Source: Flavobacteriales bacterium (GTDB taxonomy: Bacteria; Bacteroidota; Bacteroidia; Flavobacteriales_D; Sanyastnellaceae). From it: DNA of 64,000 nt. Shown here piece after piece: positions 53,414 through 63,138 of this stretch (positions are counted from its first letter, which is position 1; each line of letters opens with the position of its first letter). The stretch covers positions 124,001-188,000 of the forward strand of contig JAKVAX010000003.1 of NCBI GenBank assembly GCA_022447625.1. Direction: 5' to 3'. The translations under genes and the position numbers were made by a program. Below the pieces are notes generated by a model. The model saw only the letters and a list, made by a program, of their open reading frames with translations, did not search any database and was not told the origin of the DNA.

Positions 53414-54034
53414 TTAGTTGGTGTCTATTCTGAGTAAAAGACGATTTATTCGACTTTCTTCAATGGTTGGCGAACGATGCACAATGGCTTCAATACCTCG
53501 CTGAGGGTACCTGCTGCCTTTGAGTAAAACGACTGATCCTGTGGTAGCTTGACGTATTTCTTCCTCATTGAGCACGATGTCTTCATTGCCGCCGTGGCAG
53601 TTCAGTGCTTTTCGATTCACGTTCTCGTTTTCTAACCAAAGTGTTCCCGGCCCAGAGTAAGTGCACAACAAACGAAGATCGTTGACGTCTGAATGAAAGC
53701 GGCGGCACATATTTGAGTTCACCACAGCCAGTAACAATCGAAATTGTCGAACACCCGTGATTTCTTGAAAAAGATCCAGCTGAGATTGGATGTCTTTTAG
53801 GACTTTCGAATCTGCACCAAGCACAGATTCTGAAATAATTTGATCAAGTATTGTATCAATGTTTCCGCTAACTCGCAGGTCAGCTCGCGAGTCTATCAAC
53901 CGGTCAATCTCTGCTTGAAAAGGGTCAATTGAACGTTCGTAAATCGCAATGTTCACTTCGTTGTTAAGGATGTATTCAAGGGTGTCTGGCGAATGACCAA
54001 TAGCCCAGTTTCGAACAGCGGTGGAAGAGTGCAT
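53414..54034 (-). CDS. DUF1826 family protein
   Basis: 206 residues. 'MCRRFHSDVNDLRLLCTYSGPGTLWLENE' and 'TGSVVLLKGSRYPQRGIEAIVHRSPTIEESRINRLLLRID' are the DUF1826 hallmarks, with the layout of a cupin/dioxygenase-like fold. In other bacteria DUF1826 genes often lie near COG0523 GTPases in zinc-limitation regulons; no such neighbour is seen here. The reaction is unknown. Confidence 0.85.
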   Translation of the reverse strand: MHSSTAVRNWAIGHSPDTLEYILNNEVNIAIYERSIDPFQAEIDRLIDSRADLRVSGNIDTILDQIISESVLGADSKVLKDIQSQLDLFQEITGVRQFRLLLAVVNSNMCRRFHSDVNDLRLLCTYSGPGTLWLENENVNRKALNCHGGNEDIVLNEEEIRQATTGSVVLLKGSRYPQRGIEAIVHRSPTIEESRINRLLLRIDTN

Positions 54035-54276
54035 GCCTCGGATAATAAAGTGATGATTGGCAACAGGAACTCACCTGCCGCCATGCTCAAGTATTTCACC
54101 CTAAAGGTAATGAATTAACCCTAAACGCAACAAAGTTGCAATAGCATATAACGAAGAGGGGGTGTTTGTGTTTAGTTCTTGGTTTTTAGTTCTGAGAATC
54201 TCGTCACCCCAGTTATCGATTATTGATTATAGTTTAACGATTGACAACCCCTAGACCCTAGACTCTCGTCTCTAGA
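54035..54276. repeat. Intergenic region with AGTTATCGATT-type repeat
   Basis: No gene seen. From about 54196 it repeats the layout found near 53.15 kb: AGTTATCGATT, ATAGTTTAACGATTGA, then CCTAGACCCTAGACTCTCG and CTAGACT words up to the stop of the next minus-strand gene. Confidence 0.6.
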
Positions 54277-57180
54277 CTATTCAACAACCAGTATTGATGT
54301 TTCAGTAGCGCTTCCATTACTCACTCTCAACTCATACTCCCCAACCGGTAAGTAGACTTTCCCGTTGTCTGCTGCTTCTAATGGTATTTCTTCCCTGCCT
54401 TCGCGGGTTTGATTTACCACGTCAACTTTTCCTTCCGAGAGAATGGGCTCGATTTCGATGATGTTCACGCCTGGAGATGCGGCGATCTCCTCACCGAAGA
54501 ACTGTTCGCCTTCGCTGTTCCAAATTTCGATAGTGTGGGATTGGTCTTCGCTGCTAGCGGAGAAGAAAGCTACTTCAATCGTTGGTTCCCATGGTTTTAC
54601 CCATGGGCTCCAATTGCTTCCCCAGCCGTCATTCCAACGGATAGGATTGACATCAAAGACCATGAGGTCACTGGCGTTGATTGACTCTTGAAGGTAGCTC
54701 ATGTTGGCTACATAGATCGATCTGCCATGCGTTCCTACGACTAAGTCATGTTCACGTTCTTGCATCACCAAATCATGAATGGCTACGGGTGGTAGGTTGT
54801 TTGAGAAGCGATGGAAGCTTGTTCCGCGATCCATACTCACGTACAATCCATGGTCTGTTCCGAGATAGAGAATGGATTCTTCTACCGGGTCTTCGAGGAT
54901 GACATTGACAGGTTCTAGAGGAAGGTCTTTCCCGATGCGTGTCCATGAATTGCCACGATTTTCAGAAACATATACCATAGCGTCAAAGTGGTCGAAACGG
55001 TATCCGTTGAGCGTGACATACACTCGATTCGGATCATGATTTGAGGCCTCAACACGTGTCACCCAGAAGTTAGCAGGTAGCCCTGAGCTGATGTCGTTCC
55101 AGTCTTGTCCAGCGTTGTCTGACATCCAAACCTTCCCATCATCCGTGCCTAAGTAGAGCAGTCCGAATTGCAATGGAGACTCATCAATCGAAGTAGAGGT
55201 CCCGAAAGGAACATTCCCCTTTTTTCCGCCTTTCGTGAGCTCTTTGGAAAGTGTCTGCATTCCGCTTCCTTTTTTCATTGAGCGATGGAAACGGTTCGAA
55301 GCCATGTACAGGATATCCTGATTGTGGCGTGAAAGATGAATAGGCGTTTGCCAGTTCCAGCGCAATGGGTTTTCACCGAGTTCATGACTAGGATGAATGT
55401 AGGAGCGATCACCTGTTTCACGATCAATGCGATAGTAATGTCCGAATTGGTAGCCAGGGTAAAGTGACTCATTGGTGCGTGTATCCACTTGCACTTGCAT
55501 TCCATCTCCACCCATCAAGAACTCATAAGGGTATTTCCCTGAGTCATGCCAGCCATCGCTGTATTGGTAGTTCGATGGGCCAACCCAGACTCCGTTGTCT
55601 TGAAGTCCGCCATAGATGCGGTATGGCTTGGCATCATCCACAGCTACTGTGTAGAACTGACCTACGGATGGTGAGTTACATTTTACATAGTTTTCGCCAC
55701 CATCCCAACTGATATTGATACCACCGTCGTTTCCAGAGATAAGATGCGTTTCGTCTTGCGGATCAAGCCATAGTGCGTGATGATCTACGTGTTGGTTCTC
55801 GCCTTGAATGGAACGCCAGGAAGCACCGCCGTCTTCGCTGGTCAATACCGGAACTCCAGCAATGTAAAGTCGGTTCGGATTCGCAGGATGAACGCGAATC
55901 AATCCGAAGTAGTAGCCATAACTGTAGACCACATTGTCCAAGTAATCTTCATGAGTGCGAGTCCAGCGCTTTTCAACTAAATCGTAGGCATAAACTTCAG
56001 CGCCCGTCACTGGGGTGTCAAACAATTCCGCGTTAGCGTCATGTAAATAATCAAACAAAGCACGAGGTGAAATTTCATCTTTAGAAACCATGTCGAAAAC
56101 CACCTCTACTGAATAATGCTCTGGGAAGTAGTTGTCTTCGAGGTAAAGCTGAACCAAGGCAGAGTCAAGTTGCAAGAACTCCGTCTTCGACATGATCTCA
56201 AAGTCTTGTTTCTTGAGCGTCGTATCAGCAACGATTTCTACTTTTTCTTTTTCTGGTCGAAGTACTTGGTTGTCTACCATAGCATATAGAAAACGCCCTT
56301 TCGGACCCTGGTAAGAGGTCAGTCCGATTCGTCCGCAATCAGGCCCTGAAGGGAATCCGTTTTCCACCTTCGTGATCAATTCCCAGGTCAATCCACCATC
56401 GTTACTTTCGTACACACCAGAACCAATACCACCTTCAATGAAGTTCCAAGCAGAACGGGAACGCTCCCACATGGCGGCGAACAAATGCTGCGCTTCTGGA
56501 TCCATCGCCACGAGGTCAATGGCACTCGTATTTTCATCAACGTAGAGCGTGTTTTTCCATGACTTTCCGCCATCCGTTGTGACGAATAGACCACGTTCTT
56601 TATTTGGAGTGTACAAGTGTCCGGCAACAGCAATCACTGCCTTATCTTCATTTGCCGGATCGAGAATGATGCGTCCAATATGATGACTGTCAGGAAGACC
56701 AGCATATTCCCAAGAAGCCCCGTCGTCTTTACTGCGGTAGATGCCTGTACCAGCGTAAGAGCTGCGCGATGAGTTGTTCTCACCGCTTCCAATCCAAATA
56801 TGGCCGTTAGACCAATTCACGGCAATATCGCCCACGTTTTGAGTGGGTAGATTATCAGCGATTGGTTTGAAACTCGTCCCGTTGTTATTCGTGAACCAAA
56901 CACCACCAGAAGCATACGCCACGTAGAATTCTTGTGGGCGATCAGGGTTCACATCCACGTCAACCACACGACCACTCATGATCGTAGGTCCGACGTTTCT
57001 GAACTCAATTCCTCGGACTAGCGATGCAGCGTCTTGCTGCGCTTTCCTCTCAAAAGACGCCATGCGATCTTCAGCTGAAGTAGCTTCTATGAGGTCTTTT
57101 TCTTTCTTTTTTCGCTGCGCGGAAGCATCAAGGGATCCGGTAATTAGTAGAATGAGGAGGGCAAGTAGGAGACGTTTCAT
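54277..57180 (-). CDS. Secreted VPS10/sortilin-like BNR-repeat protein (paralogue)
   Basis: 967 residues with a signal peptide (MKRLLLALLILLITGSLDASAQ) and a basic RKKKEK stretch. 'IEFRNVGPTIMSGRVVDVDV' parallels the protein at 42208-45495. Asp-box blades (RSKDDGASWEY, VTTDGGKSWKN, ESNDGGLTWEL, TSEDGGASWRS, MSDNAGQDWND, VSENRGNSWTR) build propellers to about residue 830, with an inserted helical part around 310-400. The C-terminus is a beta domain ending ELRVSNGSATETSILVVE, similar in outline to simple T9SS type B-like or Ig-like ends but not assignable. Its start overlaps the mazG-like gene by ATGA. Confidence 0.9.
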   Translation of the reverse strand: MKRLLLALLILLITGSLDASAQRKKKEKDLIEATSAEDRMASFERKAQQDAASLVRGIEFRNVGPTIMSGRVVDVDVNPDRPQEFYVAYASGGVWFTNNNGTSFKPIADNLPTQNVGDIAVNWSNGHIWIGSGENNSSRSSYAGTGIYRSKDDGASWEYAGLPDSHHIGRIILDPANEDKAVIAVAGHLYTPNKERGLFVTTDGGKSWKNTLYVDENTSAIDLVAMDPEAQHLFAAMWERSRSAWNFIEGGIGSGVYESNDGGLTWELITKVENGFPSGPDCGRIGLTSYQGPKGRFLYAMVDNQVLRPEKEKVEIVADTTLKKQDFEIMSKTEFLQLDSALVQLYLEDNYFPEHYSVEVVFDMVSKDEISPRALFDYLHDANAELFDTPVTGAEVYAYDLVEKRWTRTHEDYLDNVVYSYGYYFGLIRVHPANPNRLYIAGVPVLTSEDGGASWRSIQGENQHVDHHALWLDPQDETHLISGNDGGINISWDGGENYVKCNSPSVGQFYTVAVDDAKPYRIYGGLQDNGVWVGPSNYQYSDGWHDSGKYPYEFLMGGDGMQVQVDTRTNESLYPGYQFGHYYRIDRETGDRSYIHPSHELGENPLRWNWQTPIHLSRHNQDILYMASNRFHRSMKKGSGMQTLSKELTKGGKKGNVPFGTSTSIDESPLQFGLLYLGTDDGKVWMSDNAGQDWNDISSGLPANFWVTRVEASNHDPNRVYVTLNGYRFDHFDAMVYVSENRGNSWTRIGKDLPLEPVNVILEDPVEESILYLGTDHGLYVSMDRGTSFHRFSNNLPPVAIHDLVMQEREHDLVVGTHGRSIYVANMSYLQESINASDLMVFDVNPIRWNDGWGSNWSPWVKPWEPTIEVAFFSASSEDQSHTIEIWNSEGEQFFGEEIAASPGVNIIEIEPILSEGKVDVVNQTREGREEIPLEAADNGKVYLPVGEYELRVSNGSATETSILVVE

Positions 57181-57518
57181 GAATTCAGTTTCGGGTTATT
57201 CTTGTGGCGGTCTTTATCGCGATTGGTCTTCTTTTCAATGTTCTTTTGAAGAGCTTCAGTTAGGTCAACATCGCATTGGTTTGCAAGGCACATCAATACC
57301 CACAGCACATCAGCCATCTCATCTCCAAGGTCATGGTTCTTGTCTGATTCTTTTTCGCTTTGTTCGCCATATCGTCGAGCGATAATGCGTGCGAGTTCAC
57401 CCACTTCTTCGGTAAGGATGGCCATGTTGGTTAACTGATGGAAATAGCGGACACCGATGGTCTTAATCCAATGATCCACTTGCTGTTGTGCTTCTGATAT
57501 CGTGATGTCTTGTGTCAC
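57177..57518 (-). CDS. MazG-type nucleotide pyrophosphohydrolase
   Basis: 113 residues from the GTG at 57518. 'MAILTEEVGELARIIARRYGEQ' and 'DLGDEMADVLWVLMCLANQCDVDL' give the all-alpha NTP pyrophosphatase EExxE...ExxD metal-binding motifs. It probably cleaves non-canonical NTPs to NMPs and pyrophosphate (house-cleaning). Overlaps the downstream BNR gene by ATGA. Confidence 0.92.
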   Translation of the reverse strand: MTQDITISEAQQQVDHWIKTIGVRYFHQLTNMAILTEEVGELARIIARRYGEQSEKESDKNHDLGDEMADVLWVLMCLANQCDVDLTEALQKNIEKKTNRDKDRHKNNPKLNS

Positions 57519-57630
57519 TTTTCGTATCTTTAAGGAGAATTCAGCCGGAAGATAGCAAGTAAACTCTTGCCGCTGGCTGAAGACACCTTAACTAAAAGAG
57601 CGGCTGGCACACTACTGTGCTACTATTGAC

Positions 57631-59865
57631 GTGAAGCACCTTGTCGTCATATTTATCCTATCGGTTACTGCCCTTGGCATGACCGCGCAATGCACGAATT
57701 ATACCATCGATGCAGGTGGTGGAACATGGGATTCTGAAATCTCCTGGCAGCTATATAACGAAGACGGAGTGCTTGTGGCAAGTGATATCGCTGTTGTTGG
57801 TTACACAGTTTGTCTACCCGCCGGTTGTTATTCCCTCAATCTTCTTGATTCTTTTGGTGATGGTTGGAACGGCGCCAACTGGGTGCTTTATGAGTCCGGT
57901 GTTGCTGTGGCTACCGAAACCATGTTGAATGGAACAGCTGAGACTTTTCAAGTCAGTATCGGAGGAGCTGTATGCGGAGGTCCTGGCCCCTGTGCAGAGC
58001 CATTTACCTTCAGCGCTTTTGGGGGGACCTTCGATGGAGAAATTTCATGGAATTTATCAGATGGGGCTGGAAACCTGGTCCAATCAGGATTCGCTACTAC
58101 TGGCGTAGACCTTTGTCTCGAAGCTGATTGTTACCTCTTGGAACTATACGATAGCTTCGGAGATAGCTGGAATGGAGCTACTTGGGCCTTGATTGACTTT
58201 GCAGGTAATACCATTGGTACCGGTACCTTGGCAACAGGGGGCTACGGCTATGTTCAAGTTCCAATTGGAGGAGCTGCATGTGATCCAATGAATACAGATG
58301 TTATTTCTGTAGAGAGTGGTTCTTACACTGCAGATCAGTTGATTACTGATGTATTCCTCGGAGATTGTTTGGAGGCAACAAACGTGACCTACACCGGTGA
58401 TGCAGGTGCGATTGGAACCTTCAGTAATGGAAGCGCTATAGGAATCGAAGAAGGAATCATCATTACCAGTGGTAGCGTGTTTAACGCACCGGGACCAAAC
58501 ACCTCGGGGTCTGCCGGCACAGCCACAGGAGCCGGTGGTAGTTTACTTCTGGATAATATCTCTGGTGTATTTACCTATGATGCATCGGTTTTCACTTTTG
58601 AATTCACCGCGAGTACGTCTCAAGTGACCTTCACTTATGTCTTCGCATCTGAGGAATATCCGGAATTCGTGTGTTCAGGATTGAACGATGTCTTCGGATT
58701 TTTCGTAAGCGGACCAGGGTATGCAGATAATACCAATATTGCCATCGTTCCAGGAACTTCAGACCCGGTAACCATCAATAACGTGAACAACAACGGGGGG
58801 CTGTGCCTGCCATACTATCCGGCTTATTACAACGATAACGCTGGATCGGCGATTCAATACGACGGATACACAGAACCAATGGAGGCCGTGATTAATACTG
58901 TGCCTTGCCAAACCTATACCATCACCATTGCCGTTGCGGATGGAGGAGATTCTATCTATGATTCAGCGGTATTCCTCCAGGCAGAAAGTTTCTCGGCAGG
59001 TGTAGATGTGGCAGCAGCAGCGGTTGCTCCGGGTGGCGGACAATCGACATCAGGGACCTGTGAAGATTACGGTAGTTTCTTACTTGTCAACAACGGTGAT
59101 CCATTTGAAGAAGAAGTGACGGTGACCTTCAATTTTTCGGGGTCTGCAGTGGCTGGAGTTGACTACGAAGACCTTGTGACATCAGTGACGTTTCAGCCCG
59201 GAGAGTCATGGCAAACGATTGATGTGACGGGTATCCTCGATCAACTGGATGGCATACCCGAAACCCTCACTATGCAACTGGATAACGTTTGTAGCTGCAC
59301 CGTCCCTGAGCCCGTAACACTTTATCTCTGCTCTTCGATTTTGCTCGCTGTAGAGTGGCTTGAATTTGAAGTGATTCCAGAAGACGATGGAAGGGTGGCC
59401 AAATGCTATTGGGAGACGATCAGTGAACGCAACAATAGCCATTTCATCGTTGAAAGATCCACCGACGGAAACCACTGGGAAGCTATCGGTCAAGTCGCAG
59501 GAAACGAAGACTCGTATGACTTGCTACACTATGAGTTCCGTGATGAAAACCCACTCATCGGACTATCCTACTACCGCATCAAACAATTTGATTTCGACGG
59601 CCAATGGGATGTCACTGAAACCCGAGCACACTTCTTCAAACCCGATGCAACGTCCGTAGTTTACCCAAACCCAACTACCACAGGCTTCTATGCTTCTGGC
59701 TGGAATGGTGAGATCAAGGCTGTTTCACTTGATGGCAAGGTATTCTCGCTAACGCGGAACGCCGAATCGGCTTACTTAACCGACCACTTGACTGAAGGGA
59801 TGTACATTCTTCAATTTATCATTGAGGATGAGGTGTTTTGGCGGGAGAGATTGGTTGTCCGTTAA
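57631..59865 (+). CDS. T9SS-secreted protein with choice-of-anchor L domain
   Basis: 744 residues from the GTG at 57631 (signal MKHLVVIFILSVTALGMTAQ). Two 'CYSLNLLDSFGDGWNGANW'-type modules (about 55-215) are followed by a choice-of-anchor L domain (about 235-455; 'FSNGSAIGIEEGIIITSG', 'TFTYVFASEEYPEF', 'DVFGFFVSGPGY') and a Calx-beta-like domain (about 475-565). Then come 'WLEFEVIPEDDG...CYWETISERNNSHFIVERS', a T9SS-linked beta domain, and a type A sorting tail ('VVYPNPTTTGFY'). It is expected outside the cell; adhesion is a guess. A one-mismatch 15-bp word (59745-59759) codes SLTRN. Confidence 0.9.
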   Translation: MKHLVVIFILSVTALGMTAQCTNYTIDAGGGTWDSEISWQLYNEDGVLVASDIAVVGYTVCLPAGCYSLNLLDSFGDGWNGANWVLYESGVAVATETMLNGTAETFQVSIGGAVCGGPGPCAEPFTFSAFGGTFDGEISWNLSDGAGNLVQSGFATTGVDLCLEADCYLLELYDSFGDSWNGATWALIDFAGNTIGTGTLATGGYGYVQVPIGGAACDPMNTDVISVESGSYTADQLITDVFLGDCLEATNVTYTGDAGAIGTFSNGSAIGIEEGIIITSGSVFNAPGPNTSGSAGTATGAGGSLLLDNISGVFTYDASVFTFEFTASTSQVTFTYVFASEEYPEFVCSGLNDVFGFFVSGPGYADNTNIAIVPGTSDPVTINNVNNNGGLCLPYYPAYYNDNAGSAIQYDGYTEPMEAVINTVPCQTYTITIAVADGGDSIYDSAVFLQAESFSAGVDVAAAAVAPGGGQSTSGTCEDYGSFLLVNNGDPFEEEVTVTFNFSGSAVAGVDYEDLVTSVTFQPGESWQTIDVTGILDQLDGIPETLTMQLDNVCSCTVPEPVTLYLCSSILLAVEWLEFEVIPEDDGRVAKCYWETISERNNSHFIVERSTDGNHWEAIGQVAGNEDSYDLLHYEFRDENPLIGLSYYRIKQFDFDGQWDVTETRAHFFKPDATSVVYPNPTTTGFYASGWNGEIKAVSLDGKVFSLTRNAESAYLTDHLTEGMYILQFIIEDEVFWRERLVVR

Positions 59866-60161
59866 CAGGGTCTTGAGCTCTTTTGTCTGCCATCCGGCGT
59901 CCGTTTTTTGCTGATTGCTTGTGTTCCTAATAGTGCCTAATCGTCCGAGCTAGGTCACCTATTTATCTAGATTCCGTCTGCCGTCTCCCATACCCCGTCA
60001 ATACCCATCTATACTTCGAAAACATCTCCTTGAACCGAAAGCAAAATCCGTCCACCGTCCACTGTCTACGGTCCACGGATTTATCCTTTTCGTCGAAAAC
60101 ATCATGTGAAAGCAGAATAATAATAGTATCTTAGCGAACAAACCTACTAAGTCTGACTATT
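59866..60161. repeat. Intergenic region with CCGTCCAC-type words
   Basis: No gene seen. Contains TCCGTCTGCCGTCTCCC (about 59970), CCGTCAATACCCATC and, near 60050-60080, CCGTCCACCGTCCACTGTC followed by ACGGTCCACGG, partly self-complementary. Confidence 0.5.
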
Positions 60162-62444
60162 GTGAGCCGAGCATTGCGATGTACGCGGGGGCTCTGTCTG
60201 CTTTTAGTGCTACTGACTTTTTTATCATCTGAATCCATAGCCCAGTGCGGGTATAGCGGAATTAATTGGGGTGACGTGACTCCGGCTGGAGTTGGGAACA
60301 CCGTTACGCTTACCAATGTATGGGGTGGAGATCAGTATAGCTTACAAGCTACGACAGGGTGTACCTACACGGTATCGACCTGTGGTGGAGGATGGGATTC
60401 TCAAATCACCGTTTTCGACCCAGCGTTGACTGCCGTCGCTTATAATGACGATTTCTGCGGGTTGCAATCTCAAGTTACGTTCACGGCATTGACTACAGGG
60501 ACTTTCACTATTCAAGTGAATGAGTATTTCTGTGGCTCCAACTTTACATCGCTACCTAGTTTCACCGTTACGCTTGATTCATGTACTGCCATGGATGGGT
60601 GCAATGACCCCGCAGCATGTAATTACAATGCCGCAGACAGCAATGCCAATGCTTGTTGTTATGATAATTGCTCCACCATTGACCTGGCAGACTCATGGGG
60701 AGATGGTTGGAACGGTGCAACCTACACCATCACAGATGACGCGAACAATGTCTTGGGTACCGGAACGATGGCTGCCGGAACAAATCAAACAGATCAACTC
60801 TGCCTTCCAGAAGGATGCTTCACAATCACCGTAGGAGGCGGAACCTTCGATGGAGAGATCTCTTGGACATTCAATGACTCAACAAATGGCAGTACTTCAG
60901 GCGCTGCTGGCACCTACACCATTACTGTGGGTAATGTGGTCGCAGGTTGTACTGATTCAAATGCTGCCAATTATGATCCTGCTGCGCAATGTGATGACGG
61001 CTCTTGCGTCGATTGCTATTCATCCGATCCAACAGGCTGTCCCGAAATTGATTTGGGTGCAGATATCGCCATCCCTGAATGCTCGGATCCTTGCGAGAAC
61101 CTCACCTTGACCGCAGACTATTTCGAGACGGGAGAGACGACAGACTACGAGGCATGTGGAATCGCATACAATCCTCCATATCCTTACAATACCGGAACTC
61201 AGTTTTCCATTAACACAGATGACGTTTGGTCAGACGTGATTAGCCTTCCTTTCGACTTCTGTTTTTATGGAACGAATTACTCCCAAATCATCGTAGGTTC
61301 GAATGGGGTGATTTCTTTCAACCTGGCCGACGCTGCAGGTTATTGTGGATGGGCCTTCAACGAGAGCTGCCCAGATCCAAACCTTCCCATGAATAGTATC
61401 TTCGGGATCTACCATGATATCGATCCTTCTGTTTGTGGAGCGGCGAGATATGCGGTGCTTGGCACGGCACCATGTCGCGTTTTTGTGGTGAACTACGACG
61501 GAGTGTGCCATTTTTCATGTAATGCCATGACGAGTACATCGCAAATCGTGCTTTACGAAACAACCAACGTCATCGAGGTATACGTAGAGCAAAAGGAAAC
61601 TTGCACAGGTTGGAACAGCGGAAATGCATTGATTGGTGTTCAAAACGCGACTGGTACCGCAGGTGTGACCCCAGACTCACGTCAAACCGGTCCATGGACC
61701 GCTGGGAATGAAGCGTGGCGTTTCACTCCAAGCGGTAACTCAATCGTTGACGTCAATTGGTACAGTCAAGACGATGGTTTCATTGGCTCGGGAGCTTCGA
61801 TTGAGATTTGTCCTGACCAAGACACCGAGGCTTTCGTAGCTGAAGCGGTATATACCTTATGTGACGGATCAACCATTACCGTAGCTGATAACGTCATTGT
61901 GACCTGTGCTCAAATTCTATTACCAGTTGAGTGGCTAGATTTTCAAGCAAAGTTGATCAATCAAGACCAAGAGGTGCTCTGCCAGTGGCAAACCGCCACG
62001 GAGGTTAACAATGAATACTTCACCGTAGAACGATCCGCAGATGGCGAAACATGGGAAGACATTGGAAATGTTCTTGGCGCTGGAACCATTACTGAGCCTC
62101 AGAGCTATCAATTCATTGATCGAGATCCTCTTTTCGGTGTAAGCTACTACCGCATCAGACAAACAGATTACAACGGTGAATTCGACCACTCAGTCATCCG
62201 CTCTGTAGAGCGATTACACAGTGGTTTCTCAGTCTATCCAAATCCAGGAAACGGAGTGTTCCGCCTGCAAGGCGCCCAGAAAGGAAACATCAAGATCTAC
62301 AACACCCGAGGCAGGCAAGTGCAGGTGCACTGGATGAGCCGCAACGAACTACAACTAGATGTAGCAAGTGGTGTATACTTTTTCGTGTTGGAGTTAGGAA
62401 AGGGGGTAGAGCCTCTGCGTCAACGCGTAATCGTTCAGCGATAG
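60162..62444 (+). CDS. T9SS-secreted repeat protein
   Basis: 760 residues from the GTG at 60162 (signal 'LCLLLVLLTFLSSESIAQ'). Order: a CUB/PPC-like beta domain (about 30-140), a GCNDPAACNYNAADSN Cys repeat, a 'LADSWGDGWNGATYTI' module with GGGTFDGEISW, a GCTDSNAANYDPAA Cys repeat (about 265), a large beta domain with paired Cys (about 320-560), the VERSADG beta domain ('WLDFQAKLINQDQEVLCQWQ') and a type A T9SS tail ('FSVYPNPGNGVFRL'). It shares modules with the genes at 2-976, 1055-4480 and 57631-59865. Confidence 0.9.
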   Translation: MSRALRCTRGLCLLLVLLTFLSSESIAQCGYSGINWGDVTPAGVGNTVTLTNVWGGDQYSLQATTGCTYTVSTCGGGWDSQITVFDPALTAVAYNDDFCGLQSQVTFTALTTGTFTIQVNEYFCGSNFTSLPSFTVTLDSCTAMDGCNDPAACNYNAADSNANACCYDNCSTIDLADSWGDGWNGATYTITDDANNVLGTGTMAAGTNQTDQLCLPEGCFTITVGGGTFDGEISWTFNDSTNGSTSGAAGTYTITVGNVVAGCTDSNAANYDPAAQCDDGSCVDCYSSDPTGCPEIDLGADIAIPECSDPCENLTLTADYFETGETTDYEACGIAYNPPYPYNTGTQFSINTDDVWSDVISLPFDFCFYGTNYSQIIVGSNGVISFNLADAAGYCGWAFNESCPDPNLPMNSIFGIYHDIDPSVCGAARYAVLGTAPCRVFVVNYDGVCHFSCNAMTSTSQIVLYETTNVIEVYVEQKETCTGWNSGNALIGVQNATGTAGVTPDSRQTGPWTAGNEAWRFTPSGNSIVDVNWYSQDDGFIGSGASIEICPDQDTEAFVAEAVYTLCDGSTITVADNVIVTCAQILLPVEWLDFQAKLINQDQEVLCQWQTATEVNNEYFTVERSADGETWEDIGNVLGAGTITEPQSYQFIDRDPLFGVSYYRIRQTDYNGEFDHSVIRSVERLHSGFSVYPNPGNGVFRLQGAQKGNIKIYNTRGRQVQVHWMSRNELQLDVASGVYFFVLELGKGVEPLRQRVIVQR

Positions 62445-62539
62445 TTGGTGGAATGCGAAATGTGGAACGTTGAATAAAGGAATTAAGGTAGGCGTCCCTA
62501 TTATTAGAAGGATTTTGAATTAGCTGCCTACTGCCTGCG
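62445..62539. repeat. Short intergenic words
   Basis: GTGGAATGCGAAATGTGGAA (about 62450) resembles the GTGGAATGTGGAACGCGG word next to ftsA. Nothing else seen. Confidence 0.45.
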
Positions 62540-63067
62540 TTAAGCTGTCATTCGTTTACGCTTAACAATCACTTCATCCAAAAAATCTACTAAGTCTTTT
62601 CGGCGTGTGATAAGCCTGCTGAAGTGCTCGTCATGAATGAGCAGTTGACGAAGGAAATATGGGTTCTTCTCATCTTCAAGACGCAAGTAGAGTGGTTCTT
62701 TTTGTCCTACCTCTTGAGGGAAGTTGATTTCGGCATCGGGTAATTCGAGGGGGTCGACGAGCAGTAGCTTTTCTAGTGGGATCACACGCTTCCAACGCGT
62801 GAAAGAAGAGTAGTCTACGATGACTCCGTAGTTGAGGCTAATCCAGTTTCGGTGATACACCATGCTGTTTAGCGTCAAGCCAAGCATCATGGTCAATCCG
62901 AAGAATACAACGAGAAGCAGTACGGCAGTAATGTAGAGCACACCGTGAATTTCTACCTCTCCCATAAGGGTTGGGATGATGAATTTGTCAAGGTAGGTCC
63001 ACCACAAACATGAAATTGTCAAGAGAAGCACTATGGACTTCCATAGCACGGATCTAACATTACGCAT
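62540..63067 (-). CDS. Two-span membrane protein of unknown function
   Basis: 175 residues from the ATG at 63067; a TTG lies at 63073. Two transmembrane helices (about 10-30 and 42-68, 'LYITAVLLLVVFFGLTMMLG') are followed by a soluble cytoplasmic part of about 100 residues ('WKRVIPLEKLLLVDPLELPD') with a PH-like strand pattern. No family assigned. Confidence 0.75.
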   Translation of the reverse strand: MRNVRSVLWKSIVLLLTISCLWWTYLDKFIIPTLMGEVEIHGVLYITAVLLLVVFFGLTMMLGLTLNSMVYHRNWISLNYGVIVDYSSFTRWKRVIPLEKLLLVDPLELPDAEINFPQEVGQKEPLYLRLEDEKNPYFLRQLLIHDEHFSRLITRRKDLVDFLDEVIVKRKRMTA

Positions 63068-63138
63068 AGCCAACGGTTAAGTTTAATAGTAGTCTTGTCG
63101 TAGTAAAAAAAGTCTGCTCAGTACTTAAGCCATTCGCC

